Positions 1 to 14,600 of a stretch of DNA of 64,000 nucleotides are shown here, piece by piece. The translations under genes and the position numbers were made by a program. How positions within the stretch are numbered: the stretch's first letter is position 1; each line of letters opens with the position of its first letter. The DNA comes from Gymnogyps californianus (lineage: Eukaryota > Chordata > Aves > Accipitriformes > Cathartidae). Where the stretch lies: positions 22,673,437 through 22,737,436 of the forward strand of contig NC_059500.1 in NCBI RefSeq assembly GCF_018139145.2, written 5' to 3'. The notes under the pieces are model-generated. The model searched no databases, was not told where the DNA came from, and worked only from the letters and a program-made list of their open reading frames with translations.

Positions 1-2639
1 TACCCTCAGAAAAGCATATTTCCTCGTGCCAGCTGATGCTTATTTTCACTAGCATGAGTAGCAGCAATCTGTTTTACAGGGCTGAGGGCTGAGAGTGCAC
101 TTCCTCCTGCTGGCTCAGTTTGGGGGAAGGAAACGAAATGTTTAGCAATACAAATAATCACATTTGTTCCCTCTCCTCTCTTCAGATTCCCTCTGAATCT
201 GAACTTGCAGTTTTCCCTCTGAATTTTGCCCCCTTTCCCCAAGCTTGGAAATTGCCTTCAGAAGACTATACAAAGAATATCATTTGACTTGCCAGTCAAG
301 TACAGCCTAGTGAGAATTAAGAGTTCCAATGCAACTCTGTTTTGATTGTATTGTCTACGTATGTCCATATCGTCTTTAATTACTTGGCTGAATCCTGGTT
401 TGTCTCCTAGCAGCTAGTGAATCACATGGATACAAGAGGCAATGGAGTTCAGGTTGCAGAGAACCAGAAATCTGTAACTGTTCTGTGCTTGACTTGCAGG
501 CTTGAATGATGATCCATCAATACCCATTATTTTTTTTTACAAATAATCAATCTACCTGTGCATGTAAAGCTAAACTGCAAAGAGGACTATAAGGCAATAT
601 ATCTTGAAGCTGATTTCAGTTCAGTTCAGGAGAACTTAATGAAGGAGTTGTTCCATGATAGGTTTTGATCTGATTTTGAAACAGGATAGTTTTGATCTCT
701 TGCAGTGTAACACAAAGCTGTCAATGATAAGCAAGTTAGCTTGACAGTATGTTGTTCACACTGTGATACCAGTTTTGAGAAGAGGTCAGACCACATTCTG
801 ACCACATTGCATAGCCAGAATGTGCACTGCAGGGTAATTTTGCCTTTTTTCTGCCTGTTGACTGTAAAATCTCTTTATCAGCCTATTGTGCTAGCTCAAA
901 TTATTGCTGATTTGGAGTTCTAATAGGATGTTTGAACAAGTGTGACAAGTTTTTCTTTCCTTCCCACCTTCTGTTGAGGTTAAGAGGGTTTATATTTGAA
1001 TAGCTGTTGGAGGTATGGGATACAAGCATGTACTGAATATTTTTTTTTCCTTCAAAATGTAGGAAATTTTCTTAACACACATTCCAGGATTTGAAATAGA
1101 AATGGCCAAGAACAAGGCATACAGCTGTTTCTATTGCAGGTGGATCAGCAGCTAATGGAAGTAGTTTGTTTTCATGTTTTGTCAAAATAATGATAGTTAT
1201 TTACAACCACTTATGAAATTAGGTGCTTGAGATTTTCCACTCAAATGCTTTGTAGTGTTTTTCCTTCCCTTCTTTATGCTACTCCTTCTAATAGTGAAAT
1301 TTTTTAGTCCAGAGAAGTTCTCTGGATAGAAGCGGGAGATTTTTTGATTAATCGTTTTATTCTTATTCTCTATAAGGTTAGTTCAAGGGTGCAGGTAAGG
1401 AGTTTGTTCGTTGATCTATGTAGCTGCTCAGTTAAAAAAGACGTAGGTACTAAGGGAGTAGATTCAGTCTGCCTAATTTGCTGTTTCTAGCAGCTGTGTT
1501 CTGCAGGCTTTTTGTTTCCAGTGTTTGAAGAATGGGTGCCAGTCTCAGCTGGTCCAAAAAGTTTGTGTATGAGGGGAGAGGACTGAAGAAAAGGAAGACA
1601 AGAATGGTCTTGGCAGCTGCCTCTACACTTTCCTCCAAAACTGAATCATAGAAGTGTCAAGCTAAGGAAGAAATAAGTAGCTGGAGGAATTAGAAGAGCA
1701 GGATGCTGGTGACCTGTGTAGCCATAATGTGAAGTACACAGCTCGTCTGTGGTCAGCAGTAACACCAGGATAACTTTTATAACAAGTTTGATAAAGGTGG
1801 GGCAGAGTAATCAGTGAGAAATTATACCGCAGATTGTCTGTTTGTCAAATGGTGTGGGAACCCATGTAACAGTTCATCCCTCTGTGGCATACTAAGCATA
1901 CCTCGATCATCTGTGACACATTCGTGCAACTAGTCCTGTAAACCGTCCAGTGGAAGAGTCTGTGCCCTCCCTACCTTGGTGCCGATTTCCAGTCATCCTC
2001 TCCCCCTGCTACTAGAAACCGTTTCTGAAAATTGAAATTAATTTTTCTTTGCTTCTAGTTAAGCCAATTTCTTCATACTTGGTGGACATGAAGAAAAATT
2101 GATCACTATGTTCTTACAGCAATTTCTCAGGTGTTGGAAGAGTGCTGTTATGCCTATTCCCTCCTACAGTCTTTTGTTTTTCAGAAAACAAGTGAAGCCC
2201 CTTCATTCTTTCCTTGTAGGTCCTGTCTTACATGCTTTGTTGTTGCTGTTATGTAGAGTTATCCTGCTTAGGTTAAACTCCCAGGAAGAAAATAGCAAGG
2301 TTGCACATCCGTATACTGCCTGTAGCAGATCAGGTACACACCAACGGGTACTTAGTGTGATACTTCTGTAGAGCCAGTTTGTCACAAGCCTGAGATGTGG
2401 TGGCTCTTACCAAACAGATTTCTTTTTAGAAAGACCCCTACCCCCAGAGAAGATATGCAACGTTAGACTTGTACAGACAGTGTTTCTCTGATCAGAAGCT
2501 GGCACAAGTTTGTTGTTAGCAGACTGAAGTGTGTCAGTCTGCCAATAAATATCAATATATGAGTAAATATAGAATTGCAATTGTTCTGTATTAATTTTCC
2601 ATGTTAAGTGACTAATGTCCGTAATTATCTCTCTCACAG
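1..2639 (+). other. EPB41L4A: upstream intron (partial) of EPB41L4A
   Basis: No exon for the preceding F1 residues (the stretch ending in Ser-His-Gln-Thr before Tyr-Trp-Leu-Asp-Pro in human) could be found here in any frame. The region is AT-rich with short scattered reading frames of no recognisable family. I see no repeat family or RNA gene in it. It ends in a good polypyrimidine tract and CTCTCACAG acceptor at 2639. Confidence 0.7.
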
Positions 2640-2691
2640 TACTGGCTGGATCCTGCGAAGACCCTTGCTGAACATAAAGAATTGATAAACA
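2640..2691 (+). CDS. EPB41L4A: EPB41L4A coding exon 1 of window (FERM F1 lobe)
   Basis: 52 nt, phase 0 in, phase 1 out (Asn-Thr codon split A|CT). It encodes [17 protein letters not shown], which matches the late F1 (ubiquitin-like) lobe of EPB41L4A. The Trp-Leu-x3-Lys-x-Leu-x2-His run is the first half of the FERM N-terminal signature as I remember PROSITE PS00660; the second half is in the next exon. Acceptor CTCTCACAG, donor GTATGT. The short size and exact match to the human segment make the call secure despite only 17 full codons. Confidence 0.95.
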
Positions 2692-5600
2692 GTATGTATT
2701 GAATTTGAACTTAAAGACCATACCTGAAGATGAAGTAACAGAGGCAATGTTCCATATATACAGCCTGTACAACATTTATATTCTAGTCACAACAGATTGA
2801 TAGTTCTTGAACAAGTTTATTACTGCAGTTCACAGCTGTGTCAAAATTTCACGCATAGATTGAACATACCATCATTTTCCAATAATTTGGGTTATTATTG
2901 TCCAAAGACTTCTCTGTGCTTAAATTTTATTTTGCAATAATAAATGGTGCTATTCTTAACTTGTATAATTAATTTTATAGTAGCTGTGATACCTCTATCA
3001 TACTGTGTCATACCATAACCAACTTCGATTCCTTTTTGCTTCTGAAAGTAAAAGCAGTGCCTCTTACTGATAATAGAGTGTCTGCTGTTACTGTCACTCT
3101 TCAGATATCACATATTCAAAATCTGTTATTTTTATTATGATTAAAGAACATGATAAGATTATTTTACTTAAGAACTTGGAGACCACCTGTAAAAAGATGT
3201 AGAAGTGGAGCATGCATGGAATAAATGTAGCTGTAAGAATTTCGGTACTGAGTTAACTGAATCTTTTGGGAGAGTAGCATTTTTAATAGGTGAATTAGAA
3301 AAGTTTTTCCAAATGTTTCTTAAAGTGGCACATAATTAAAGTTGCTCCATAGGATATTTGAAAGTGTGGAAGGGATTAGTATTCTGTATTATTAATTATG
3401 ACAGGGAATCACATTTCATGCACAATTACATTTTTCAAAAAGTTTCAGTGGAAAAAGTATCTAAAGGTCAAAATCAAGCAGTAAAAAAAATACCTTGGAG
3501 AAATAGTAAGTTAGCAATGAAATCTAAAGTTAAATCTTCAAAATAGCAAAAAATACAATTAGACAAGCTGTGAATAAATAAACACAAGACTAGAAAAATA
3601 ATAATAAAAATCCTTTTTTTTTCCTCATTTGTAATGGGTGTAGATGTACGGATTTGCTATGTGGATGTAAGATTTTTTCTGAAACTTTCAAGTTTCAGAA
3701 AATATTAAGATAACCTTCTTAGTAGCTGTTTTGTAGTCAACTAGTAACAATTCATAACAAGTAGTGGTTCATAACAACTAACTTTTGCACCAAATATTTT
3801 TTTCCTTCAGCTGGACCACCATACACTCTGTATTTTGGCATTAAATTCTATGCAGAGGATCCGTGTAAACTTAAAGAAGAAATAACAAGGTATAGTATTC
3901 AATAAGAGTGTAGTTTGTTGATTTCAGGGTAGTAATCTGTTCCAGCCAGGTGCGTATTGTTGTGGTGTGGCTGGGTTGGGTTTTTTTTTGCTTGAACATC
4001 TGAACGTTTTTGCTTGAACGTGTATGTGTAGGAAAAGAATTGTGACTAGCTTCACAGTGGTCAGTATGGACAACTATTTGGAAGCCCAAGATGAAAAGGT
4101 GCTCTCTGGTGCGTCAAAACCCAAAGGGACTTGATGTGCATTTGTGTTTGTTTTTTGTCACATCTGCATTTATATTGTGCTATAATCAAGTTTAGAGTTT
4201 ACTTGGATATCAAATATAAATACAGGGAATTTTCTTCTTTATTGGCCATAGCTTAAATTCCAGAACTGTTTTTCAAGAGGATTTCTTTTGGTCTTTCTAA
4301 AAATATGTGAAGGAAATTGAAGAGTTGCATGCTTTTGATTCTTTTAACTAATCTTGGCCTCTACAAAATATGAGGATGCACACACTAACACGTGCACATG
4401 CATGCACACAGACACATGCACACACATGCTTGCCTGAACTCTCACGCACAGGGTTTTCTGTTTGCTTTATTTATGAAAGGTCTCAGACAATTAGTTTTAG
4501 GTTCAAAAGGAAATTTGAGGATTTGGATAAGTAGGCGGACAAAATTAGTGCGCTGGCTTGGATTAATAAATGCCAAAGTATTTCTTTTGATGTCCTAGGA
4601 ATATGACACATGAGAATTCATTAGAATGCACGCAGGGTTTTTAATTTTCCTTAATCAAAGGTGGCAGTTGTTGCAGCACAGGCAGAGTAGTTTTCTTGTA
4701 CCAGAGTGAGAAAATTCTTTTGTTTCCATACTGGCACAGCAGGAATGGAAGTCTCCAAAATAACAAGATTGAGGCTGGCCTGGTAAAAATAATAAACACT
4801 GTGACTTTGCAGGTAAAAGAGCGTAAGCTGGCTGCAGTGTGATGCCCCTGTACTGTGAAAGTTTGATGCAGTTTTCCTGTACTTTTCCAGAAGCACTTTT
4901 AACCCTGCTCACAGGGGAAGACAGATGGCCCTGGGAAGGGAGCTTCGGCCACTGAACCTGTTGTGATTGCTACCCGGGAGGCAGGGTGGATTTCTATCTG
5001 GGAAGTGACAGGGGCTAAATTTTCAAAAACTGTTTCTCTTTGCCTTGTGATAAGGTCAGTCAGTGATTTGCACTGCTGATTAGCTGTGCGAATCTAGTTG
5101 AGAAGCATTTTAGTATAATTAGTAAGCCTCTGTTCTTGTCTGCACAGTGTTTGATCATGCAGAATTTGCACCTTAGAAGGTACAGAGGGAGGGCATAAGA
5201 AAGTGATATGCTTGTTTCGACAGTCTTCAACAAAACGCATTGAATAGTCCAATGCCCTCAACATTTCTGAGCATTTATTCCTGTAGGCTCTTAAACCTTG
5301 GAAGGAAGGTATGCCTTTTCAGAAAAATATATAATAATAATAAAACCTCCTTCTGCTTTGGAGGGATTAAAGGCCCTATTTTTCTTCCTAATGATAATTT
5401 TCTGCCAAAGTGTGTAATTCCAGTGATGTGTTAACCGTTTTGTGCTACCCGATGTGTTTCTTTGGAGCATGTGTTTGCTATTTTAATGGATATGAGAGCG
5501 GAGTCTGTTGTTATTAGACATTGATGATCTGTGGTGTTACATGATTACTATTTGCAAATAATGAAAACCTGTCAAATTTGTAATTGCTTCACAGCAAAAT

Positions 5601-8600
5601 CTATCTGGCTTGTAGGCAAAAGCTAACACTGTGGTGATTCATATTAACATTTGCTGGATGTGTTTGCTAGAGCAAACTAGTGCTTACGCACTATTATATA
5701 TGCATGACAAACTTGACAGCGCAGAAGATGAGAGTGCTTTAGCTACAAGTTTGGACAAAAGGCCTGGTTTTGTGAGGAGCTTAGCGGTTTCAGTGGGAAT
5801 TCAGATTGTTCACTTTACAGGAGTCACTTAAGCACTTAACAGTTGGCTCTGACTGTTTTTTGCAGGGAGGCGGTGTTTTTTGCAGTTTCCTATCCTGCCT
5901 TATTTTGAGACTACACTATGAGAATGCAGAAATATAGATACCTGCTACATGGAAAAGACATTTGTAGCATCATCTGGTATGAAGCTCTGCACTGTAGAGA
6001 TGGAGAAGTGCTAACAGAAAGATGGGTGCATATCAGAAATGCATTTCATGTTAAAAAGAAGATGCTGTGTACTCCACAGTAGATGTAAAATCATCTTTGT
6101 CATTATTATCATTCATACAGAGAAGATGTGTCTAGGTAGGACTGGCAAGCATAAGCTAGAAGCAGTAATGAGGTATTGCTTAGAGTGAAGAAACACTGAG
6201 TGTATGTGCTTTGTGTTGCCTAATGACATTCCTAGAAAATTCTTGTGCAGTGCCCTGGTCCTTTAAAGTGGAGAATATAAGCCATTTTTTTAAGGATGGA
6301 CATTCCTACTATAATATCTGTTACAGCACAAATTCAGGGGGATCATTAACCAGAAAGACACTGGTATCCTTATTCAGAAGCTCATCTGGGCTGATAAAGT
6401 CTAGTAAATTTGATTTGATCTTAAATGATTTGTGGATCAGCTATCATGTAACCTGCAGTTTGCCAGCTTCCCTGAAATCAGCGTAGATGCACTTTCAACT
6501 TACAGATCATTCCAAGGTGCTTTCATAAGTAACTTGTACTAACACAGAATAAATTATTTGCAGTTTAGCTGAATGGTTCTACATAGATAAAGTTGAGTTA
6601 GTGAATAATGAAAAAGCTATATGCTTGTACAGATGACAAAAAAAAAAAGTTACCTTCTCAGTATCGTTACCTTTTGTATGAACTTGGTGCAAGAAATTAG
6701 CTTAGGATGATGTGAAACACTGCGTAAACCTGTTGTAATAAAACCAGACAAAATCCGAACAGCGTTTTAAAGATTTCCTACTTATTTGAGTATGGGGAGT
6801 TGCAAAACCAAGCAGATCCTTTGTATGATGGCTTGTTTTCTTGTCTTTACTTTTCCATCTGTTTTGTACATGTTGTTTCACTGTAAGTGGTCTCAGTATG
6901 TGCTTCATCAAGTGTAGAAGCAGGTTATGACTTTGAAAATTACATTTTTACCCCTGCTATCTCTATTCCAAGAAGGAGAGTGCCCTATGCTATGACAGAT
7001 ACACTTAGCTGCTGATGGTATGCCAATCCATCTTTTTCATGGGGATATGGACTCCATCAAATCCACTTGCTGTTCTAGAGTTGATACTCTGGTATGTGGA
7101 GAGGAAACCTTCGAGTAAAGAAGTATCCAATACCAAGTTCTCCCTTACGTTGATCCACTGATCAGGTTAAATTTCAGCACTTTGATAGGTTTCTTGTTCA
7201 GTTTTTCTGATTCCTAGCCCTCTTCCCCACTTCCTGACTGCTCTGTGAAAGTCAAAAGAGAGAAATTACATTTTTAGGGGGAAAATGAATTGTATCTGCA
7301 CGATATAAGCAGATGGGAAAACCACACAGTGCTCCCCTACCTAGGTTCTTTCACTAGATTAATCTTAGTTGTTACTTCAAGGTCAACAGGGGAAAAGTCG
7401 TTCAGAGAGGAATACAGTTTTTGACTGTCACTTAGTTATGGTACATGGCATGTCTTCAGTAAATTGGAAGACGATGAAACATTTCTTGATGCATCAGACT
7501 CACTATTGAAACAATAACTTTGTTTTCGCTCTGTCTTTTAGGTATCAGTTTTTCTTGCAGGTCAAGCAAGATGTTTTACAGGGCCGTTTGCCTTGTCCAG
7601 TCAACACTGCAGCACAGCTGGGAGCATATATAATTCAGTGTAAGTTCTTCTGGCCAACTGAGAGCTTATTTCTTTTAATCCTGCATTATGATTAATTTTA
7701 AGTGGTGACTGAAGACTTCACTAACACTTTATGCATTCATTTCAAAACAGAACAAAACTAATATGACTGATTTCAGCTAAAGAACTGTAAATAGATGATC
7801 ATTCTGAACAGGTAATATAGAAGCAATATAGAAGTTAATGTAAAGAAGAAACTGAAAAGTCAGTCTAAAGAATCTGCCAAACACTTTTGCCTTGGTGAGG
7901 AATATCTTATCATGTACTTAAGACTTTATGACTTACTCTGAATTGCATATAGAGTATGACAAAACCTTCACCAGGAGGTTTACAGATTTGATGGGCTATT
8001 GGCAGCCTCCAGCCAACAAAGTCTGTCAAATGAAAGATTCTTTCAAAAATTACATTATGTCAATATGAATGTGCCTGTGCTTGAAGGGATCATGTGTTTT
8101 GACCTGAAGTGAAGAGTTTTAATTCTATCTGTCATTTACCTGCACTCACCCATCAGTAGTTAGTTTTTCAGAAGTGGATGTTATATACTGCATACTTGAT
8201 AGAATTAGCAATCAGTTAGAAAGGAGCTGTCTGTGTACCGGTTAGGTTATCCTTTTACATTACAGCTCAAGCTCTGTATTCAAACACAATTGGTGACCAA
8301 AAACCATATGATGAGCCATGCTGGGACCTGTATCTGTAACTTATTCTATGTTAAATTTGGATTTCTCATGAGTGATATGTATTAATCAAAGATTATTTGT
8401 ATTACTGGTGTGACTCAACAGCACTTAATAGAACATAAAAAATAGTCTTCCTTTCATTTCCATTTTAGAATAACAAGGGAGAATAACTTCTGTATGAAGT
8501 GGGAGTGGGCATTATGCAGAATTTCAGTGTGTTATGTGTGTTTCTGAAAAGCTAAAATTTCAGGCGGTTTTTATTTTTGTACAATTATTTTTAACTTCAT

Positions 8601-11600
8601 TTTGCCATCTATGAAATGTGACATGTCATACTCTGAAAAACTGTTTGCAATGCACATTTCACTTTACTGGCATATGTGCCTTCCCTGAAAAAATACTGCA
8701 AGTATGAAGCAGGAAAATATGTAATGATGGTAACATCTTGATCGTATTAACAGAATACGAATAAAAAGAATAAATTCTTGTCCTTTACTCATTTTGTAAG
8801 GTGGTTAGAGTATGAGGAGGTGTTGTTTTGGTATAAAACCCTGTTCCTGTTGTTCTAATCTCAGATATTCTATTGGAAAACAATGAGGAAGCTCACGTGA
8901 GAGAGGAGAGTTTAAGCATGGCAAAGATTACATAGAGTGGGTTAAAAGCATCCATTCCCATTGACTCTATAAAAAGCTTTGTCCTTTTATTTAGGGCCTG
9001 CAGTTGTTCGAAGTATATAAACACACCTGAGAAATGTCTGTATCAGATACTGAAAATATGAACCCAAAGCATCAGGACCGAGGTCAACGGCCTTTCCAGA
9101 CCATGCTTTTTTCTTTTCCAAACTGAGATGAAGTGCGTTTGTGGGAATTCAGTAATAGCTGAGAAGCTCTGCTTCTGTAATGGTATCAGTGGTGTCTTTC
9201 CCGGTGGACATAGCAGCTGCTGAGATCCGGAGGAGGAGCTGGGGCCATGTGTTCTCCCAGAGTCCTCTACCCATGTCCTGCTCCAGCCATGGGCCCTGCT
9301 TTCACCATTCAGGTCGTGCCTGGGTGTCACCTTTCGTCTCCGGGCAGATCCTGTCCCTAGCACGTGAATTGTTTTCCTCCTTTCGTGGTCAAAGACTGCA
9401 GACTATTATAGTGGTGATGGTGGAAGAAACTGTACCCATGGCACAGTTTGCAGAATAGACCAGTTTTCCTATTGGGAATGCTGGAGTTGTTGCTGTTGTA
9501 GTCATTCCTGTTCTTATTCCTGCTATGGGCAAGAACCACATAGTTTTTACAGAGGTTTCTAGGGAAACTTCTCAGCATCTCTACTGAGCAGATTGCTGTC
9601 TTGTTCTAGAAACACCATTAAATTCTGGAAAGAAACACAAGTTATTAGATGAGTCTTTTTCTTCTTGGCTCTTGAAGCCTCCTTTTGGCTATGTTTTTGG
9701 CTTAGTGGGCATTGGATAGAAACCTTCTGTGAAGCTTTTCTCAGAGAAGCCTAGTCTACACAGATTTTACTCAGGGTTATTAAAAAATTGAAATACTAGC
9801 TTTTGCAGAGTTTCTCAGATAGATGCAATTATAGTTAAGATCAGTAGAAGTGAGTTCTGACCAAGGTGCGTATTTATTTTATAATTGCATTGCAACATGT
9901 AAACTGATATGACTAATGTATGCAAATTCAAGGTCGTTTCAGAGAAAATTATATCGGCTAGTCATTACGTTCTTTAAGAAAATTATTTTAAAAAATTATT
10001 TTGATTTTGAAAGTGAATTTAATGCTCAGGAAATATATAAATATTTTATTGAAAAATGAAGTCTTGTGTTTCCTCACAAGAAACGATGCTTACCCTTAGA
10101 AGGGCATACCTCTAGGTGTCTTAGGATATTTTTTTCCATTCACATTCCCACACTGACATTTATGTTAGGAGTCCCAGCAAGAATATGGACCAGTTCTGTC
10201 TGTAATATTACAGCTTATCGTGAGGGCATAGATATTCTAAAACCTAGACTTTTCTTCTACACTTGTTTTACATATGCTGCCAAATAATATATATCATCAA
10301 ATTTCAACTTTGCTGGCTTGGACGAAATTATATCTAGTCCTGTAGAAGTGGTAGATTTCCTGTCAAAACCTCTAGCTCTTTGAACCTTCCATTTCTCTTT
10401 TACAATGACTGAAGACATTTTTTCTTGCCTTTATGTGCGCTAATATGAACACTTCCGTACTGTCTTTGGGTTTTTTAACTAACTGCATGGTAAATTGACA
10501 GTCAGTTGGAAAGAGGTGGCTTGGCACCAATAGGTGGGTTATATAACATGTTTTTTGGTTATCATAAAGCATTGAAAATAGGTGACCTTTCTTTTCTTCT
10601 TGTGTCCTCTAGCTGAGCTGGGGGACTATGACCCGTATAAGCACACTGCAGGTTACGTCTCGGAGTACCGCTTTGTTCCAGACCAGAAGGAAGAGCTGGA
10701 GGATGCCATAGAGCGGATACACAAAACTCTGATGTAAGAATTCAGTACTGTTGGGACCTTGGCAGGTAACATCAGATTCGGAGGCGCTTGATAGGTGGGG
10801 AAGGGAGCAGCTGGTGGTGCAGAGTGGAGGTCTCTAGACCCGAGGAAAGAACACAGGGCATCCAGTTATGTCCCTCAGAAACAGAAAACATTTTACATAA
10901 CTGAAGTTGTTCTTTTAGGAACTGAGTAGGACAATAACTGGAAATATGATGTCTGTCAGACCTAGGTAGGGATGTTTCAGAAGCAGCAGTTTTAATAGCA
11001 CTCCTGTTTCCTCTTAGTTTTGTAGTTAAAAAGAATGAAATAAAAATCGGTGAGTTCAGTTCCCTGTTCCGGGACAAATTTCCTGCATAATTTTGGACAA
11101 ATTGCTTACTATGCCCATGCCTCAGTCTACTGTCTGTAAAATGGGGATAATAACATTTTTTTTTCTTCATACTGCCCTGTGTATTCAAATGAACTGTTAG
11201 GACAAAACCACTTTTAATCTAATAATGTATAGCACTTGATACAATGAAACCTCTATTTTCTTGCCAGATCCTTAGCTGTGGTAATGAAAGAGTGCTTGTA
11301 GCAACCTGCATGAATCTTTGTGGGAGCAGCTCACATTGCAGGAGGTACCGGGAAAGCAGTTTGTATGCCCATGGTTTAAGTGATAATCTCAGTTGCAACA
11401 TCTGCGTGAATTAAAGAGACAGTTTGGTTTTACAAGCATAAAGTCCTTTCGATTTGTTAACCAACATATCTTACATAAAACATATTAGCAGTGGTCAACA
11501 TAAAGTATTCCACTGTAAGGAAAAGCATATGATTTGTAAGAAAAAAAGCAGCACCTAGAAGCAGAGTCATCAAGCAGCACTGAATAACACAGGGCATTCG

Positions 11601-14600
11601 AAGTGCTGGTTTCTGGACAAAACCCAAACAAATTCCAAAACTTTGCATGTAACCTTAAAGCAGTGTGAACACAGGCTATCTGGTGGGCCTTGAAATATTA
11701 TTTTGGTTTAAATTGAACAAGGCACTACAGAAGTTCACAGGCATTGAAACTGTACCTGATAACATTTCTTATGTATGAGAAGGAGCTGAGAAGGCAGGAA
11801 TAAGCTAGTTATGGTACTTGGCAGGGACAACTGTTGAAGAGATTGCAGGAGGAGAATATTAGGCGCACTGCAGACAGGACAAAGGAGAACTGCAGAGATC
11901 TGAAACATATATGTCAACAGACCTGGGAGATTCATGCAATCCCAACTTAACCTTCGTAAAAGTTGGAAAAGACAGATTGATTTTTATAATAGAGACTACC
12001 AAACTTCAATTCTCCATCTTCCAGTTATTGGAATAGTAATCACCTTGGACACAAAACATGAGAGTTGTGCTATCATTGACATTCTGGATAATTTCTGCCT
12101 GATGGTGGATCCCAAGATGCGGCTTTGTGAGTCAGTTGATTTTCTGTCACACTGCAATTTGTGCATACAATGCCTTCCCTTGATTACTTGTCAACAGAGT
12201 GGGAAGCAAAACTGCAATGAGGACAACCAGGACATGGACTGGAGTGCCCAACAGATAAGCAAAGCAAGATAAGAACTAGTAACCTCTGGCTCCATTGGTT
12301 CTGTCAGTGCTTGAGAGAGGAACAGCAGCAGTAGCAACATAGAGAGGAAGAACATAGCAATCTCACAGGGAAGCTGGAGCGAAGAACATAATTTCCAGTA
12401 AAGAAGGCAGAGCCAGAAAGTGATCCTGTGTGAATATAGCTTAAATACTAGATGCATTTGCAGCAGCTGTGTAAGTAGTCTCCTTAAAGAGGAGGTTTAA
12501 CTCTACACTGTCTCTAGATGTACAAAAAATATTAAAAAATTCCCAGCAATTCAAAGCCACTTTTTGTCCCACTTACTCATTTTTAGAAATGGCCTTCTAT
12601 GTATGAAATACTTTCAGTGAGATTAGTTTTAGACTGAAGTACTCTTGGTGTATGAGTAACAGAGGCTGAACCACCAGTTACTGTGTGAAAGCACTGCAAG
12701 TCAGAGAGATTTGGCTTCCCAACCTGCTGTTCCAAATATTAGACCACAGTTCCTTCAAAAATGCAAACGTGAAATTGGTTTTGAACATAAAACATATGCC
12801 AGAAGTTCAACTCTACATAAAGCCAAAATAAACATTTACTTGCTTATCTCCAAGTTCATGTTCCTGGTAAGTGTAAAGAAGCTTGTTCTAACAAATCCAA
12901 GTTAGGTGCAATTGTGATATAACCATTTATTAAGATGAGAGCAGTAAGAAACATTTTGTGAGTATGTTCATCCTACCCTTTGTCAAAGCAATGCAGAGAT
13001 AATCAGAGCTAGCCATCTTGTATGTAGATCTAGATTTCTTGATTCTCTTGCTATAATGAAGCCACAGTCTGGATAAAGGTTAAGTAATTTCTTGCCTGTA
13101 GTTTTGCATGTTAATGTTATTTGTGCCTTGTTTAATGAGAATAGGTATTAACTCAGAGACACAGCTGTTCTCTTTGAAAAGTTCTCCTGTAATGGGAGTC
13201 TGTGCCAGTTGCCACATTGACCTGAGAGTCTGTTGTTCAATAATTGATTTCTGTGTGGTTGCCTGACTGCTTTATAGTAATTGATGCATTACGGAGAACC
13301 TTACTGCAGGTCCTTTTGTGAAGTAAAAAAGTACTGTTTTTTCTGTTCCAGAGATTGGCAACTGAGTCACAGAGAGTTTGTTTGGTTCAATGTTACAGAG
13401 GTTGTGTTTGAGAAATGAAACTTGAGATGAAGTGCTATGTACTAGGCCACCGATACTAAGCAACATTCACTCCTCTCTCTCAAGTTTCTGTATTCATTAG
13501 TGTAGTAAATCAGATTAAGACCCATATGCCTCAAAAAGTTTATAACCTTGAAGATGAAATATCTAACCTTGAAGATGAAATTCAGGAGCCGGGGTAACAG
13601 TGGCTGTGAAGAGGAGTGGTAACACTGTCTCTAGTGCTTATTGATCTAGAACTCTGATACTCTCTTGCTGCTTGGCTGCAGTTAGGTGTCAGGAATGTAG
13701 CAGCATCAGAAAAGAGAGTGAAACTAAGGTGTACCCATTGCTAGTTCAGCCTGACTGTTAGCATCAGCACTGCCAGCATTGATTTCTGCACAGTGGTCTC
13801 TTTAGTTAAGAAGTTTGAAGCTAGAATGGCTGAGGGCATATCCCAAATTATTTCACCTACCAGAGACCTTTTAGGGACAGGTTTGTGATGTGGTTTGGAA
13901 GAACTTCTTTATCCTTGCTGGAGCCTAGCATGGAAGCGCGGGGTTTTTTTATAACACAGCTGTGGCACTGCATGTACCTTGCTTCTGCTAGTTATGTCCA
14001 GATAAACTGGTTTTGGTTGTAGGTTTTCTCTCTCAGTTTTTTACACAGCACAATAGCTATTCAGGGATTCATTCAGGATGCAGTCTTTTGAGCAAGTTTT
14101 TAAATCAAGTAAGGTGAGGGAAGTCAGAGGTGTGTGGGGGAGGTTCTGACTGCATCAAGTCTCTGCAGCCTGCCTACTGTGATTGTTGTCCCATCTATAA
14201 ACCAGCATGACAGTCCCAAGGTCAGATAGCAGGGTGAGGTGACCTTATGTTGTCATGCACATCTGGAGGAGCAAGCAGTGGCTTCAGGGCTTGCACGTGA
14301 GGAAGCAGACACTTGTGCTGGAGGAGAGATATGATCCCTCAGTGCAAATGGGAGAGCTTGTATTGGCCCTCTGACATTGCCTCTTCCAGACTGCAGCAGA
14401 TCTGGGACTGATACTAGGCAAGTCAGCTGTTTGTGTGTTTTGAATCAATATTATGTGCTGTTAGTGGGGCATAAGGAAAGCTAAAATGCCCCGATAGTTA
14501 ACTTTGAGAGTATCTTTCAATATTGTTTAGGGCTATCAGTGGCAGTCAGGTGCTCTTTGTCCATCTAAATGAGCAGTGCATGTTAGCTGCATGGCTGTTA

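Noticed and set aside
1..2639. Search for the exons encoding the first F1 residues
   Set aside because: No stretch matching the expected His-Val-Asn-Leu-Val-Glu-Ile-Asp-Tyr-Phe-Gly region in any frame; these exons must lie upstream.
4392..4598. Frame beginning with His/Met/Ala-rich peptide
   Set aside because: The repeat-like start is the translated CA microsatellite.
9043..9458. Overlapping frames on both strands in a GC-rich patch
   Set aside because: Openness on both strands is a composition effect; the protein sequences resemble nothing and there are too few CpG for an island promoter.
10772..11188. 138-codon minus-strand frame
   Set aside because: It overlaps the MIR-type relic and reads through its antisense; no domain is recognisable.
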